Below are positions 1-9,639 of a stretch of 64,000 bases of DNA, piece after piece. The stretch spans positions 77,490,872-77,554,871 of the forward strand of contig CM043953.1 of NCBI GenBank assembly GCA_014529385.2, given 5' to 3'. The stretch is from Adiantum capillus-veneris. Its lineage: Eukaryota > Streptophyta > Polypodiopsida > Polypodiales > Pteridaceae. Position 1 is the first letter of the stretch. Each line of letters begins with the position of its first letter. Both the position numbers and the translations under genes were made by a program. The notes below the pieces were generated by a model. The model saw nothing but the letters and a program-made list of their open reading frames with translations. It did no database searches and was not told the origin of the DNA.

Positions 1-1059
1 TCCTCCGGTTGCACACAACATGATCATCGGAATTCCCATCAGAATCCATTAGCATCAGTTAGGGGAATTTTCCAGTGCATTTAGCCTATTTTCCTATTTA
101 TTGGTTATTTTCACTTATTATTTTTAAGTGACTTTCCAACAAAAGTAGGTAGGGCAATTTTGCTAAGTTAATATATAAGCATACCCAAGTTAGCACTTTC
201 TGGCAGAAGAGGCAGCAGGAGCTTCCCGCTCAACAAGCAACTTCTCAGCAGTACCCCCCTCAGCATCAGATCCATCGCCACCATCTCCCCTCATATGGCG
301 TTTTTTCCTCTTGCAGTCTCATCGCCCACAACCTCCAATCTCTGGCGCTTGTGTTCCTCTGCAGATCAGCCCCCAACTGCTAGCGTTCTTGATATCCACA
401 GCAAGCGTTTTGGCAAGGAGAACAACAGCCCTAGCGTTACTGAATCTCAGCCCATGGCAGCGTTTTTGGCAGCAGATATTCAGCCCATTAAGATGCAGAT
501 CTTGACCTAGAGCCTCAGCGTTTTTACATCAATTCTCAGCAGGTACATCAACCATTAAAAACGCAGCCAAAGAGGTACAGTAACTCAGCGTTTTTCCCCT
601 TAGCATGACCCCCGAGCAAGACATTCATTTTCAGCCATAAAACAGCAGTACCACAGTCATTTTCAGCCCTAAAACAATCCAAGAAATTCAGCATAAGGAA
701 GATCACAGATTTCAGCCTCAGTCGCCGTCGCCATCACCGTCGTTGTCATCGGCATAGTCCAACTTGCATCAGTCCATTGCATTCGCATTGTACACATTTG
801 TGCAATCAAAGTAGAACACTCTCGCTGACGAGAGTGGGGCCTTCGGAGGAGGGTTTTACAACCTCTCGGGTGTCGTATCTCTTCTCTCTCCTTCTCTCAG
901 TCTCATTCACTTGCACGCACAATATCCACTCACTTTGTTCGTGATCACAGCACTCCATAAGACGGAAAGCTCTCTTTCCCTAAGAACTAAAAGGAACCTT
1001 GAGCAATAAACATCACTAATCTTGAGAAAATACAACAGTCATTCCCGCTGCACCTAACA
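1..1059 (+). repeat. 5' LTR of element A1 (left end outside window)
   Basis: This stretch matches 11742-14097 almost base for base once the insertion in the latter is removed, so the two form an LTR pair. The right edge is the CA at 1058-1059, just before a primer binding site. About 155 bases of this LTR, matching 11587-11741, lie left of the window. The close similarity of the pair by eye suggests a recent insertion. The LTR carries several copies of an AGCGTTTT motif between about 296 and 600, and a perfect 8-bp stem-loop at 817-836. Confidence 0.9.
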
Positions 1060-1060
1060 T

Positions 1061-1078
1061 TGGTATTAGAGCTTTGGA
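1061..1078 (+). promoter_or_regulatory. Primer binding site of element A1
   Basis: TGGTATTAGAGCTTTGG starts two bases after the LTR end. It resembles the plant initiator-Met tRNA complement TGGTATCAGAGC, with one change in the first 12 positions. This position and sequence are typical of plant LTR retrotransposons that prime minus-strand DNA synthesis from tRNA-Met. Confidence 0.8.
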
Positions 1079-1328
1079 AGTGTTCTGCATTACTCAAGGA
1101 AAGAACCGCAAGAACCACAAGAATTTTTTTGCTTGTTGCGATCACACGAACCCAAGTTTACTTGGGCGTGGCGATTCCTAATCGTGTTTTGTTAAAGAGT
1201 GACAGGAATCCCAAGAAAGAAGGGCTTGTCCAGCCTCCCCTTGTGTCTCTTTTGAATCATTGAGAGCAGACCGTGCACTTAGCGGCCGGCCAATCGACGC
1301 GAGGTGGGAAAAAGCAACCTTGGTGTGA

Positions 1329-1625
1329 GCGCAAGGCCACCAAAGGGTGCGCCCGCAGAAAAGGGTAGAACTCGGATGAAGAGAAGATCCTTCTCCAATG
1401 CGATTTGCAAGCGAAAGAAAACCTCAAGAACGCGCAAGGCCGCCAAAGGGTGCGCCCGCAGAAAAGGGTAGAACTCGGATGAAGAGAAGATCCTTCTCCA
1501 ATGCGATTTGCAAGCGAAAGAAAACCTCAAGAACCCCAAGAACCAAAGACCCTCAAGAACCTCAAGAACCAAAGATTCTCACGAATCAAGGACCCCAAGA
1601 ACCTCAAGACCCTCAAGAACCCAAG
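1329..1625 (+). repeat. 103-bp tandem duplication and CAAGAACC-rich array in A1 leader
   Basis: A 103-bp unit at 1329-1431 is repeated at 1432-1534 with very few differences. It is followed to about 1625 by short degenerate repeats built on CAAGAACC/CAAGACCC. It lies in the untranslated leader between the primer binding site and gag. Element A2 cannot be compared because its leader is missing. Confidence 0.85.
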
Positions 1626-1681
1626 TTCCTCGCGAGCTTAAGACCCCAAGATCATACTGCATGGTCGTCACCCAAAGCGGA

Positions 1682-2478
1682 ATGGATACTTTGCATACAG
1701 GTGATGAGCATGAGAGAGGCGACGAAGACTCATTCCCACCCGGAGATGATTTCTTCAACCCTCCCCCTTCACCATCTACGCCAAACCCTATGGAGGCAGT
1801 GGTCAAGTAGATAATGGCCATGATGGATAGACAAGAAGCAAATCGCCTTGCTCTTGCCGCAAAACAAGAAGAAAATCGACTTGCTTTCGAACGCGAGTGC
1901 GATGAACGAGAAGCTCAAAGGGAGATTCGTCATCAAGAATTCATTTCCCACATCCTAGCTTCGAAGACCGAACCACCCAAAGATCGTGGAAGTTCGTCAA
2001 GTGGCGCAAGCCACGACGCGGATTCCAAACATCCAGTTACAGAAAAGTTGACTTTCAGTAAGTATGACGGTAGATGGATGCTACTGTTATTCATTCTTGG
2101 TTGCATCAATTTAATGCTTATTTTGCGACAACTAAGAAGACAAGAAATAGCAAAGTTTTGACGGCAGGTATGTACCTTGCCGGTGATGCCATTAATTGGT
2201 ACCACGCAACGGTTGTAACACATTACATCCCTTACATGGACCTATGGCTAGCCCATGGCAAGAGGCACAGCTAGCCGCGCACCTTGAGGCAGCCAACGAT
2301 TTTACGCCCCTCTCTTTTAGTTGGGCTGATTTCCAAGACAAGCTCAAGGTGCGGTTTATGCCACCTCAGTACCTCGCACGATTGAAGGACGATTGGCGCG
2401 CTCGCCGCTCTCAAGCAAAATGGTATGCCGGTTATGTCTTTTTCTAATCGTGTTTTGTAGCTAGGTACCCAGCTACGC
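1682..2478 (+). pseudogene. Gag, N-terminal half, element A1
   Basis: The reading starts at the ATG at 1682 (a Pro-rich start including NPMEAVVK). It is broken by an in-frame TAG at 1808-1810 and by several frameshifts between about 2080 and 2450. Recognisable pieces are a charged helical stretch (1814-1970), a gag core read as SWLHQFNAYF and AGDAINWYH around 2090-2210, and SFSWADFQDKLKVRFMPP around 2320-2365. That last motif is typical of the LTR-element gag capsid domain (Retrotrans_gag). The same order is seen in element A2. The fragment is clearly gag but cannot make a single protein. Confidence 0.8.
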
Positions 2479-3612
2479 ATGTCGGATGATGAGCGCAAAG
2501 AGGCTTTTCTCTTTGGATTGGACGAGTATATCAAGTACGATGTCGAGGTATTCGATCCCATCGATCTCAACAAAGCGGTAGCGATTGCTCTCGCACAGGA
2601 GATGAAGCACAACAAGGGAAAGCCTAAGGAGAACAAGACTTCCACAAGTACCTCGCAGACTTCTCAGAACCCGCAGAGTGGTAAGAACGGTAAGAATGGT
2701 AAGAATGATAACTCTTCTAACCAATCTTCCAACAGTATCTCATCAAAGAATTCTTCCAACAAGGGAAAGCCTAAGGAGAACAAGACTTCCACAAGTACCT
2801 CGCAGACTTCTCAGAACCCGCAGAATGGTAAGAACGGTAAGAATGATAACTCTTCTAACCAATCTTCCAACAATATCTCATCAAAGAATTCTTCCAATGA
2901 ATCTAAGGGTAAGGCTAACACAACTACTAAACCTAAGCTTACTCCAGATGAAAAGGTAGCACAAGGAATTATAGGAGGTTACATCACTTCGGAAGAACAA
3001 AGCACTTATTCTAAGGAAGGTCGTTGTTTTCATTGTCACATTAAGGGTCACATAAAACGAACATGTCCTAAGCTTGAATCGAATGAATCTAAAGAACCCA
3101 CAGTACCCACTACATCTGTCAAGGCAATGAACGATACCACAGGTGTGCCCAAAGTTTCTCAGGACCCTCCCATTGATGATTCTCTCATTAAATGTTATGG
3201 TCGTACGTCGGGGCACCGTTTTGTCATATTGTTTGACCCAGGTAGTATGCATGATGTGATCAGCCCCTCTCTTGTTGAGAGAGCCCGCCTCGAAGTTAGT
3301 CCGAGATCTCCTATCGAGGTCTCTGGCTTTCGTCCTGGTATGGACGCTCTCATCACGAAGGAGTGCCTTGATGTGTTGTTTGCAATTCAACAGACTGTCT
3401 TCACTAGAAGATTTGTTGTTTCTCCTCTCTCAGGATGTGATATGATTTTAGGCATGAAATGGTTTCGTGAAATAAACCCTCTCGTTGATTGGGAGGCTAA
3501 CACTTTAACTCTCAATGCCAAAAGTGATTCTCCTACTGTCTTTCAGGGAGTGGATACTTCACCTTCTCCATCTCTCATTGCTAATATGCAGGACAAGATT
3601 GAAAGGATTTGA
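2479..3612 (+). CDS. Gag C-terminus (zinc knuckle) plus aspartic protease, element A1
   Basis: This is an open 377-residue stretch continuing the broken gag frame. Residues 1-40 (EAFLFGLDEYI onward) finish the capsid region. Residues 46-140 are a Ser/Asn/Lys-rich linker containing an in-frame tandem duplication. Residues 183-196 form one CX2CX4HX4C nucleic-acid-binding knuckle. Residues 245-345 resemble a retropepsin: LFDPGS at 251-256 occupies the active-site place and DMILGMKWF at 321-329 is the usual downstream strand. The catalytic triplet reads D-P-G here but D-S-G in element A2, so this copy's protease is probably impaired. No reverse transcriptase follows; the next open stretch is the His/Asp-rich region. 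The ATG at 2479 is only the first in this open piece, not a likely natural start. Confidence 0.8.
   Translation: MSDDERKEAFLFGLDEYIKYDVEVFDPIDLNKAVAIALAQEMKHNKGKPKENKTSTSTSQTSQNPQSGKNGKNGKNDNSSNQSSNSISSKNSSNKGKPKENKTSTSTSQTSQNPQNGKNGKNDNSSNQSSNNISSKNSSNESKGKANTTTKPKLTPDEKVAQGIIGGYITSEEQSTYSKEGRCFHCHIKGHIKRTCPKLESNESKEPTVPTTSVKAMNDTTGVPKVSQDPPIDDSLIKCYGRTSGHRFVILFDPGSMHDVISPSLVERARLEVSPRSPIEVSGFRPGMDALITKECLDVLFAIQQTVFTRRFVVSPLSGCDMILGMKWFREINPLVDWEANTLTLNAKSDSPTVFQGVDTSPSPSLIANMQDKIERI
2611..2895 (+). repeat. In-frame tandem duplication in gag linker
   Basis: A 147-bp unit (2611-2757) is repeated as a 138-bp unit (2758-2895). The second copy lacks one three-residue GKN repeat. Both units encode KGKPKENKTSTSTSQ followed by GKN repeats and Ser/Asn-rich sequence, so the reading frame is kept. 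Element A2 has a single, shorter version of this linker. Confidence 0.85.
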
Positions 3613-3663
3613 GATAAGGAGACTCTCTCAGTCTTTTTTTCTCGACAGCATGACACACAAGAA

Positions 3664-4104
3664 TTGCATGATTATGAGAAGCATGATGATTTGATGGATA
3701 ATGATTTACATGATGATTTGGATGAAAAAGACAAGCATGATGAATTGCATGAAGATGATGTGATTGTTCACAAGGATGATGTGTTAGTGGATGCTTTTCC
3801 TAGCGAAGCTAACCTCGTTGTACATTCGATCAATCACGAAGATCTGATCTTGGCTTTCGAGTCGAGGTCCAAAGAACCCCCACAGGACGATTCGATCATT
3901 CAGAAAGAACCCCCTCAAGAAGAACCGATCTTGGCTCTCAAGCCTTGGTCCAAACAGCCCTCACAGGAAGTATTGTGTGTTCGCATGATTGATAGGCACG
4001 CATTGTTCGAGTGTTTCATTCGTGAAGGTTTCTTGTATTTTAGTCAACATCGTTATGTGATCCCTTTTCCTAGGCATGACATATTGTATGTTGAGCACGT
4101 TTCT
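3664..4104 (+). CDS. His/Asp-rich region of element A1, first part
   Basis: This is an open stretch downstream of the protease, cut by the LINE-A1 insertion at 4105 and resuming at 10974. Residues 1-45 are strongly enriched in His, Asp and Glu (repeats such as HDDLMDN and HDELHED). Later residues carry KEPPQ-type repeats. I recognise no reverse transcriptase, RNase H or integrase motif and no known domain. Element A2 keeps recognisable equivalents: the HHD-type tract is reduced, but SRSKEPTQEVLCVR and the following block are kept. That suggests the region belonged to the family's ancestor. It could be coding or simply a conserved RNA region; function unknown. Confidence 0.5.
4090..4104. repeat. 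Target site duplication of LINE-A1, left copy
   Basis: GTTGAGCACGTTTCT at 4090-4104 is repeated exactly at 10959-10973, flanking LINE-A1. Joining the flanks restores continuous element A1 sequence. A 15-bp duplication fits target-primed reverse transcription. Confidence 0.93.
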
Positions 4105-4243
4105 TTTTTTTTTCCGAGAAAAAGATCCTTCTATTAGTTAATGAAAACTGCCCATAGGGCTACAACCACCTCTGCAAGAGAGGGCTACAACAAGCATGAT
4201 GGGGAGACTCTCCCAATGAAAAAACAGCATATATACAATGGGG

Positions 4244-4865
4244 CTAAATCAAGAGATGGGAGGAGGGAAAAGCCACACAAGTGGACAGTAGTGCCATCTG
4301 AGCACCCCCTGGACTATGGTGTAGAAAGGCCCAGGGCGCCAGAGTTGAAGGAAAGCCTCGCGGCGCTCCCGCATGCGGTCGGAGCTGTCCTCTGAGAGTA
4401 TGGATCAGCTCTAGCCAAAAGTCACGAACAGTCTCTGCTGGTGGCACAGGGCGAGCCTCAAAGATGCGGAAACAATGGGCCCGCCAAATGAACCAAAGTG
4501 TCAGGCCACTGATGAGCTCCCAACACTCCTCTCTCTCACTGCACCACTCCAGTGGAGTAAGCTTTGTAGCAGGCTGAAGTGTAGGTCGCCCCCCCTGTAT
4601 CACTATCATCCTGCTGGTGGAAGATAGCTCAAACTGAAGTGCCGGGCCCGTGAGGGTGGACCAAGCCGCTGCCCCCCAAGTGTACTGTCGAGCCGTGGAG
4701 AGAGCAGGCATCAGCCGAAGAACTCGTAGCCACACCTGCTGGGCCGAGGGACAGTCCCAAAGACAGTGACGCTGACTCTCCACCAAATGGTCACAAGCTG
4801 CACATGTGGCCGAGAGACCACTATGCACAAGCCAGCTCCCTACTGCTGTGGCTCTATGTACGACC
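4244..4865 (-). pseudogene. LINE-A1 ORF2 C-terminus (zf-RVT domain)
   Basis: This minus-strand open piece (open from 5062, overlapping the end of the RT piece in another frame) carries the plant LINE zinc-binding motif. LFQWLVVHRA is followed by ATCAACDHLVESQRHCLWDC, the spacing expected of the zf-RVT domain found at the end of plant L1 ORF2 proteins. It then shows WFIWRAHCFRIFE, also usual in this family. A frameshift between about 4840 and 5060 separates it from the RT segment. The stop near 4244 is followed by about 140 bases of 3' UTR and the poly(A) tail. Confidence 0.85.
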
Positions 4866-7296
4866 AGCCACTGAAACAAGGTGACTCGCCTCGGCTGTTT
4901 GGAGTCCCACAGCCTCTGCCAAAAAGCTGCCAAGAACTCGACTGTGAGGCCCTCCTCCTGCCAATGGCGTGCTGCAGCGGGGTGGGCCTCTCTCTGTGCT
5001 GCAAGTATATGAAGGGGACTCCTGGGTGGTCTGCAGAAGAGAAGGGGTCCCTCCATAGCCACTCAGCAGGATCCCACTGTACTCGTGCCAGTGGACAGCA
5101 CTCCCAAGCCCATAGCCTCCAGTGTCCTGTCTCAAGAGCTGCTGGGTCAGGGTCTAAGACGCAAGTCTCCCCCCAGATGCCCACAACTCGGATCCTCTGG
5201 ACTGCTACCTGCGGGGCCTCTACTGCAACTCGCTGTAAGCGTCCCCCACCCTGAAGCTCGAAGAACAGGGCTGGGACAGTCTCTGAGCAAGCCCTGACTG
5301 AAATGAGAACCTCCAGTCGTGTGAAGGCTCCCATCCACCGGGGTGCTACGGGCTCGAGAGGCGTGAGCCACTTAGCTGGAACTGACTCTGAGATGTCCTG
5401 ACACATGCTCTGCACCCCTCTCATGCCCTGTAGCTGGACAGCCTGCACCTCCTCCGACAAACCTGTGAACTCTAGCCAGTCACCTAGAGAGCGCGCTGGA
5501 CCAGCTGCCATGGGACCCCAAGAAACATGAGGCCGACTCCCAACCAAGTGGCCTCTCTGAGTGCTAACCATGGGGTTCCAGACGAGGGGCTGCCGTAGGC
5601 GCTCCTCCGTGCACGTCGGCTGTCTCTGCTCTAGGCCACGCCGTAAGAGCTCCCAAGATCGAAGCAAACTCACAGCAAATCGGTCCTCCAGTCTCCTGCT
5701 CAAACCAACTCGGCGCAGCTCTGTAAAGATCCATCTGGTCGAAGGTTGCCAAGGGCCTCTTGACTGAGGCACCCTGGCATGAAGCCTCTGCAGCAAGAAC
5801 TCCTTCCAGGGCTCCTCGCCTGGAAGAAGTCCTCTGACTACGAACTTCCCAAGAAGGGCTCTGCTCTGCTGTGCTGGATCAATGATCCCAAGCCCTCCCT
5901 GAGAACAAGGAAGTGTGATGACCGACCAAGCCACCTTGGCTCGGGCAATCTGAGTGTCGCGACCTGACCAAAGGAAGTTCCTGATTAGCCTCTCTACCTG
6001 GCTGATACAAGAACTCGAGAAGATCCAGCAAGAAGTGATGTACCACATAGTCGCCAACAACACCTGGCTGGCAACTACTACTCTACCAGCCAGCGAAAGT
6101 CGTGCTGAGCTCCAATGTAACAGCTTTCTCCTGATGGACAGGAGAAGAGGAGCAATCTGCTGCTCGGGGGACAAGTCCAAACCAACCTGACAACCCAAGT
6201 ATCGAACTGCAGTCCCTGGAGGAATCCACCTAAAACCCTCTCCTGGCATCCAATCTTGCACAGGAGCACTGCCAACCGAGAAAGCCACTGTCTTTCTCCA
6301 GTTGATCAGTGCGCCCGATGCACAGCAGAAGGTCTCCAAAGCCTGCTCACATCTGTGTAAATTGGCCTCCTGGCCCTCTAAGTACAAGGCCGAGTCGTCA
6401 GCAAACTCAGCGTCCAGAAGCTCATCTCCCCGTATAGGGAGTGCTAAGCCCCTCAGACCAACCTGCTGTGACACCAAAAATCTGCTCATCGCCTCCGCAT
6501 AGAACAGAAAGAGAAAGGGGGCAAGAGGACGACCCTGTTTGACCGATCGTGTGAGCATGAAGCGCTCACCTCTACCGCCTGCCAAAAGCACCTGACTGTG
6601 AGCTTGTCTGTACAAAGCTGACATCCCTCTGGTCCAAGCATCTGAGAAGCCCATCCTGCGTAGCGTGCCCTCTAGAAAGTCCCAGTCAACTCTGTCGTAT
6701 GCCTTCTCAAAATCGAGAAGAAGAGTCACAAGGTCCTCCCCACGGAGTTGTGCCAGGGCAGAAGCCTCCCAGAAGGTGAAGATGTTGTCAAGGATACTGC
6801 TTTCCTTGACAAAACCTGTCTGAGTCCCATGTATAAGGCTCTCCAAAAGTGGCTGAATCCTCAAACTCAGAGCCTTGGCAAGAATTTTGTAGGCTGAGTT
6901 TAGGATGGTGATGGGGTGCCACTGTCGAATCTCATCCAAGGAGCCACCCTCCTTTGGAATGAGGTAAATCAGGCCCTCACTCATGCTATCCGGCATCACT
7001 CCTGTGAGCAGAATGTACTGAAATGCACTACACAGATCTGGGCCAAGCAGGTCCCAGTACTCCAAGAAGAAACTAGGAGTCAGCCCATCCTCACCTCGAC
7101 AGCTACCACGAGGGAGGGCCCTTAGAGCCGTGTGTAGCTCCTCAAGGTGAAGAGGTATCTCTAGCCTCTGGCGCATCTCCTCAGTCACAAGATAAGGCAT
7201 CTGTGCCCAAACCTGCTCCCTGCATGCATCCTGTCTCTCTGACTGGGGCTCAGCCGACAGTAACTCACGGTAAAAGTCAGTAGCAACTGCACGCAT
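4840..7296 (-). CDS. LINE-A1 ORF2 reverse transcriptase segment
   Basis: This is a long open minus-strand segment of 818 residues. RT fingers and palm motifs follow in order: LIPKEGG (112-118), PITILNSAYKILAKAL (128-143), DFEKAYDRVDW (195-205), KQGRPLAP (253-260), FADD active site (298-301), and LGCQVGLDL with the LAGRVVVASQVL connection block further on. In KQGRPLAP the usual Cys is Arg, whereas LINE-A2 keeps QGCPLAP. The segment is separated from the endonuclease by a 35-bp tandem duplication and an upstream homopolymer slip, and from the zinc-binding end by another frameshift. It would copy LINE RNA at a nicked target. On this evidence it is a fragment of a once continuous ORF2. Confidence 0.9.
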   Translation of the reverse strand: MRAVATDFYRELLSAEPQSERQDACREQVWAQMPYLVTEEMRQRLEIPLHLEELHTALRALPRGSCRGEDGLTPSFFLEYWDLLGPDLCSAFQYILLTGVMPDSMSEGLIYLIPKEGGSLDEIRQWHPITILNSAYKILAKALSLRIQPLLESLIHGTQTGFVKESSILDNIFTFWEASALAQLRGEDLVTLLLDFEKAYDRVDWDFLEGTLRRMGFSDAWTRGMSALYRQAHSQVLLAGGRGERFMLTRSVKQGRPLAPFLFLFYAEAMSRFLVSQQVGLRGLALPIRGDELLDAEFADDSALYLEGQEANLHRCEQALETFCCASGALINWRKTVAFSVGSAPVQDWMPGEGFRWIPPGTAVRYLGCQVGLDLSPEQQIAPLLLSIRRKLLHWSSARLSLAGRVVVASQVLLATMWYITSCWIFSSSCISQVERLIRNFLWSGRDTQIARAKVAWSVITLPCSQGGLGIIDPAQQSRALLGKFVVRGLLPGEEPWKEFLLQRLHARVPQSRGPWQPSTRWIFTELRRVGLSRRLEDRFAVSLLRSWELLRRGLEQRQPTCTEERLRQPLVWNPMVSTQRGHLVGSRPHVSWGPMAAGPARSLGDWLEFTGLSEEVQAVQLQGMRGVQSMCQDISESVPAKWLTPLEPVAPRWMGAFTRLEVLISVRACSETVPALFFELQGGGRLQRVAVEAPQVAVQRIRVVGIWGETCVLDPDPAALETGHWRLWAWECCPLARVQWDPAEWLWRDPFSSADHPGVPFIYLQHRERPTPLQHAIGRRRASQSSSWQLFGRGCGTPNSRGESPCFSGWSYIEPQQ

Positions 7297-7360
7297 ATCC
7301 TCGGGCTCACAAACAACTGACCCGCACGCATATCCTCGGGCTCACAAACAACTGACCCAT
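7291..7360. repeat. 35-bp tandem duplication in LINE-A1 ORF2
   Basis: The unit starting ACGCATATCCTCGGG at 7291 is repeated exactly 35 bases later at 7326. Thirty-five is not a multiple of three, so this shifts the frame between the endonuclease and RT parts of ORF2. LINE-A2 has a single copy at 26901-26930. Confidence 0.9.
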
Positions 7361-7412
7361 CTGGTCTCCTCAACTGATTGACCTTGGCATGCGAGTGCCG
7401 AGGTCCCACTGT

Positions 7413-8569
7413 CTAAAAAAAAACACCTGTCACTCTGTCACCCACCTGAGTCCACTGAGATGCCTGTCGGTGAAAGGCAAACTCATGGCGCCTCTCCTCT
7501 GTGCAAGCAAGCTCCTGTCGAGCCTGCTGTAACTGCTCCTCCAACCATGGACTGTCTGGATGCTGCTCCTGCATCCTCTGTAGTGAAGCAATGCCTTGTC
7601 TGAGACGCTGCTGCTCCTCTCTCGCTGCAGCCCGTCGAGCCAAAGACTCCTGTAGAAAAAAGTGGCTAAGCTGAGCTAGGCCTAAGGCCACTCTGTCTGC
7701 AAGTAGAGCCTGGCTGTCCATGCCCTCTGTCCAGAGAGCCTCTACCCTCTCTCTGAGTGCTGAGTCCAACAAGACCCGCTCTGGGATGCGAAGCATCGTG
7801 CTCCCACTCCTCTGCCTGTCTGCCACTGTGAGGATCACTGGTGCATGGTCCGAGAAGGATGTCCCTGCCAGGATGCCCACTGAGCCCCCCAAGTCACTGA
7901 AGTGGTCACTAGTGTAGAAGCGATCTATCCGCGATAGATTCACTCCTCCCACTCTGCGGTCCGATCTAGAGAAGGCAAGACTCTCTGGAGGCCTCACAAA
8001 GCCAGAATGCTGCCATGTATCCGAGACCCTCAAAGTCATACACAACCTCTCCCAAGCTGCTAACTCGAGTCCATGCACAGTAGCATGGCTGCCTCCGATC
8101 CTGTCAGAAGGGTCCTCCAACATGTTGAAGTCCCCTCCTACACACCAATGGTCAACCTGTGGCAAAGACTCGACAATCTGTGACCAAAACTCTGCACGAG
8201 CACTCGCCACATTGGGCGCATAGATGTTCAGGAAGCCCACAAGGCCACCCTGAAGCTGCATAGTAATCCACTGAGCCCTGCCTGGCACAATTATCCCTCT
8301 GCCCACTGCAATGAGTCCGCAATAGTCATACATACCCCACCCTGGATGCCTCCAGGTCCAAAAGCAGTTGACCAAAAGGTATCATACCGTCCACGCAAAA
8401 TCTGACCACATCGCCGAATGCGGCTCTCAAACAAATGGTGCTCCTGAAGCATAAGGAGATCAATCTCTCCTCCCACAAGGCAACGCTGAAGCTCCTGACG
8501 CAATCGGCCCCACTGTCGTTGAAACTGGGGCCCACCTAGTCCCTGCACGTTCCACGAGACGATCCTCAT
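7413..8569 (-). pseudogene. LINE-A1 ORF2 APE-type endonuclease domain
   Basis: ORF2 begins at an ATG at 8567-8569 (MRIVSWNVQGLGG, the usual first strand of AP-endonuclease-like domains) and shows LMLQEHH shortly after. A frameshift near 8300-8375 moves into a second frame holding NIYAPN, GGDFNMLED, NLSRIDRFYTS and FSDHAPVIL. These are the catalytic Asn/Glu/Asp/His blocks in their normal order, followed by a Gln/Arg-rich coiled linker. The second frame ends at a stop caused by an extended T run near 7413-7425 (GVFF-stop, where LINE-A2 reads GEFFETVG). The domain nicks target DNA in L1-type LINEs. Confidence 0.9.
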
Positions 8570-9573
8570 GGGGAGCGAGAGAGAACAGATGTTGCCGCAG
8601 CAGCAAGACGGGCTATCTTCGAGGCTGGCTTGGATGGGGAGTAATCCGCATCCGAGCGTCCTCTAGATAGGCGAGACTGCAGTGAGTGCCTGGCCCAAGC
8701 CCAAGCAGAGCGAGCCGTGCGTAAAGCAACCTCCTCTGTCCAAGAGTCCTCATGAATGTATACATAGCAAGGCAAACACTGCGTATCAGCAAAAAAGTAC
8801 ACCACAATGTGCCTACATCCTGCTGAGTCTGGGGGTGTCACCGCAAACTTGGCCAGTGGCCACAAAGTCTGCAGCAAATTTGTAACTCCAAGTTCTCCCA
8901 TGTGGTGAGAGAACTCGAGAACCTGTGTATGCAACCATCCCACCACTGAGTCTAGGGACCACTCTCTCTCGGTCCTCCCACAGAGGGGGAAGGAGAAACC
9001 AACTGCCGAGTCCAAGGCCTCTGTTCCCCTAGCGGCGAGGAACAAAGCGTGGACCCTGAAGCAGGCTGCCTCGTGGTCTGCTGCGGAATCGCCGAGGAAG
9101 CGAGTGAACCCGTAGTCGAAGAAATCCCAGCGGCGTCGGAGGTCAATGCTCGTCAGACCACGAGGGATAGCTGCAAGGGAAGATGTCTTAATCTGCAGAG
9201 GGGGCCGCAAGAAGGGCTGACCCTCTCTCGCTAGGCGACTCGTGGCAAAGGCGCTGCCAAGAGATCTCCTAGCCGCCGGCGAGGGACCAGTCTCCTGAGT
9301 CGACTGTGGTACTGGAGCAGGAGGAGGGGGAGAAGGAACTGGGGGGGGGGGCGGAGGAGAAGAGAAGCGGGGTGGGGCGACAGAGATAGGAGGGCGAGGA
9401 GGGGAGTAGGCGAGAGCAGAGGGCGGGGGAGGGGATGTGGAGGAGGAGGGGAAATCTGAAGGTGGAGGGGCTGGCGAGGGTGAAGCTGAGGTGGAGGCTG
9501 GCGTAGGGGGCTCCTCCTGCTCAAGAGGACCAAAGCGGTTCCCCGTGGGAACCCACTGCTGCTGAGTAGACAC
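8566..9573 (-). CDS. LINE-A1 ORF1 second half (proline-rich, 335 residues)
   Basis: This minus-strand open segment lies directly before ORF2 and overlaps its start codon by a few bases. Residues 1-100 are Pro/Ser-rich. The rest is conserved with LINE-A2 (RRSLGSAF, PRGLTSIDLRRRWDFFDY, ACFRVHALFLAARG, VGFSFPLCGR). I recognise no named domain. It is in the same frame as the upstream DUF4283 segment, and the bases from 9574 to 9639 are open, so a single TGA at 9640-9642 separates them. The two were probably one ORF1 of about 626 residues. The ATG at 9573 may be internal. Confidence 0.7.
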   Translation of the reverse strand: MSTQQQWVPTGNRFGPLEQEEPPTPASTSASPSPAPPPSDFPSSSTSPPPPSALAYSPPRPPISVAPPRFSSPPPPPPVPSPPPPAPVPQSTQETGPSPAARRSLGSAFATSRLAREGQPFLRPPLQIKTSSLAAIPRGLTSIDLRRRWDFFDYGFTRFLGDSAADHEAACFRVHALFLAARGTEALDSAVGFSFPLCGRTEREWSLDSVVGWLHTQVLEFSHHMGELGVTNLLQTLWPLAKFAVTPPDSAGCRHIVVYFFADTQCLPCYVYIHEDSWTEEVALRTARSAWAWARHSLQSRLSRGRSDADYSPSKPASKIARLAAAATSVLSRSP

Positions 9574-9639
9574 GTGAGGGCCACTCTGAGTGCCAGGCTG
9601 TCGCTGTGGCTCCTGGCGTCGATGGCCACGGGCCTGCTG

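Noticed and set aside
295-510. Small open frames inside the A1 LTR
   Set aside because: Not preserved between the 5' and 3' LTR copies and in non-coding repeat DNA.
4766-6502. Several plus-strand open frames of 60-160 residues
   Set aside because: They lie antisense to the LINE-A1 reverse transcriptase and only mirror its codon pattern.
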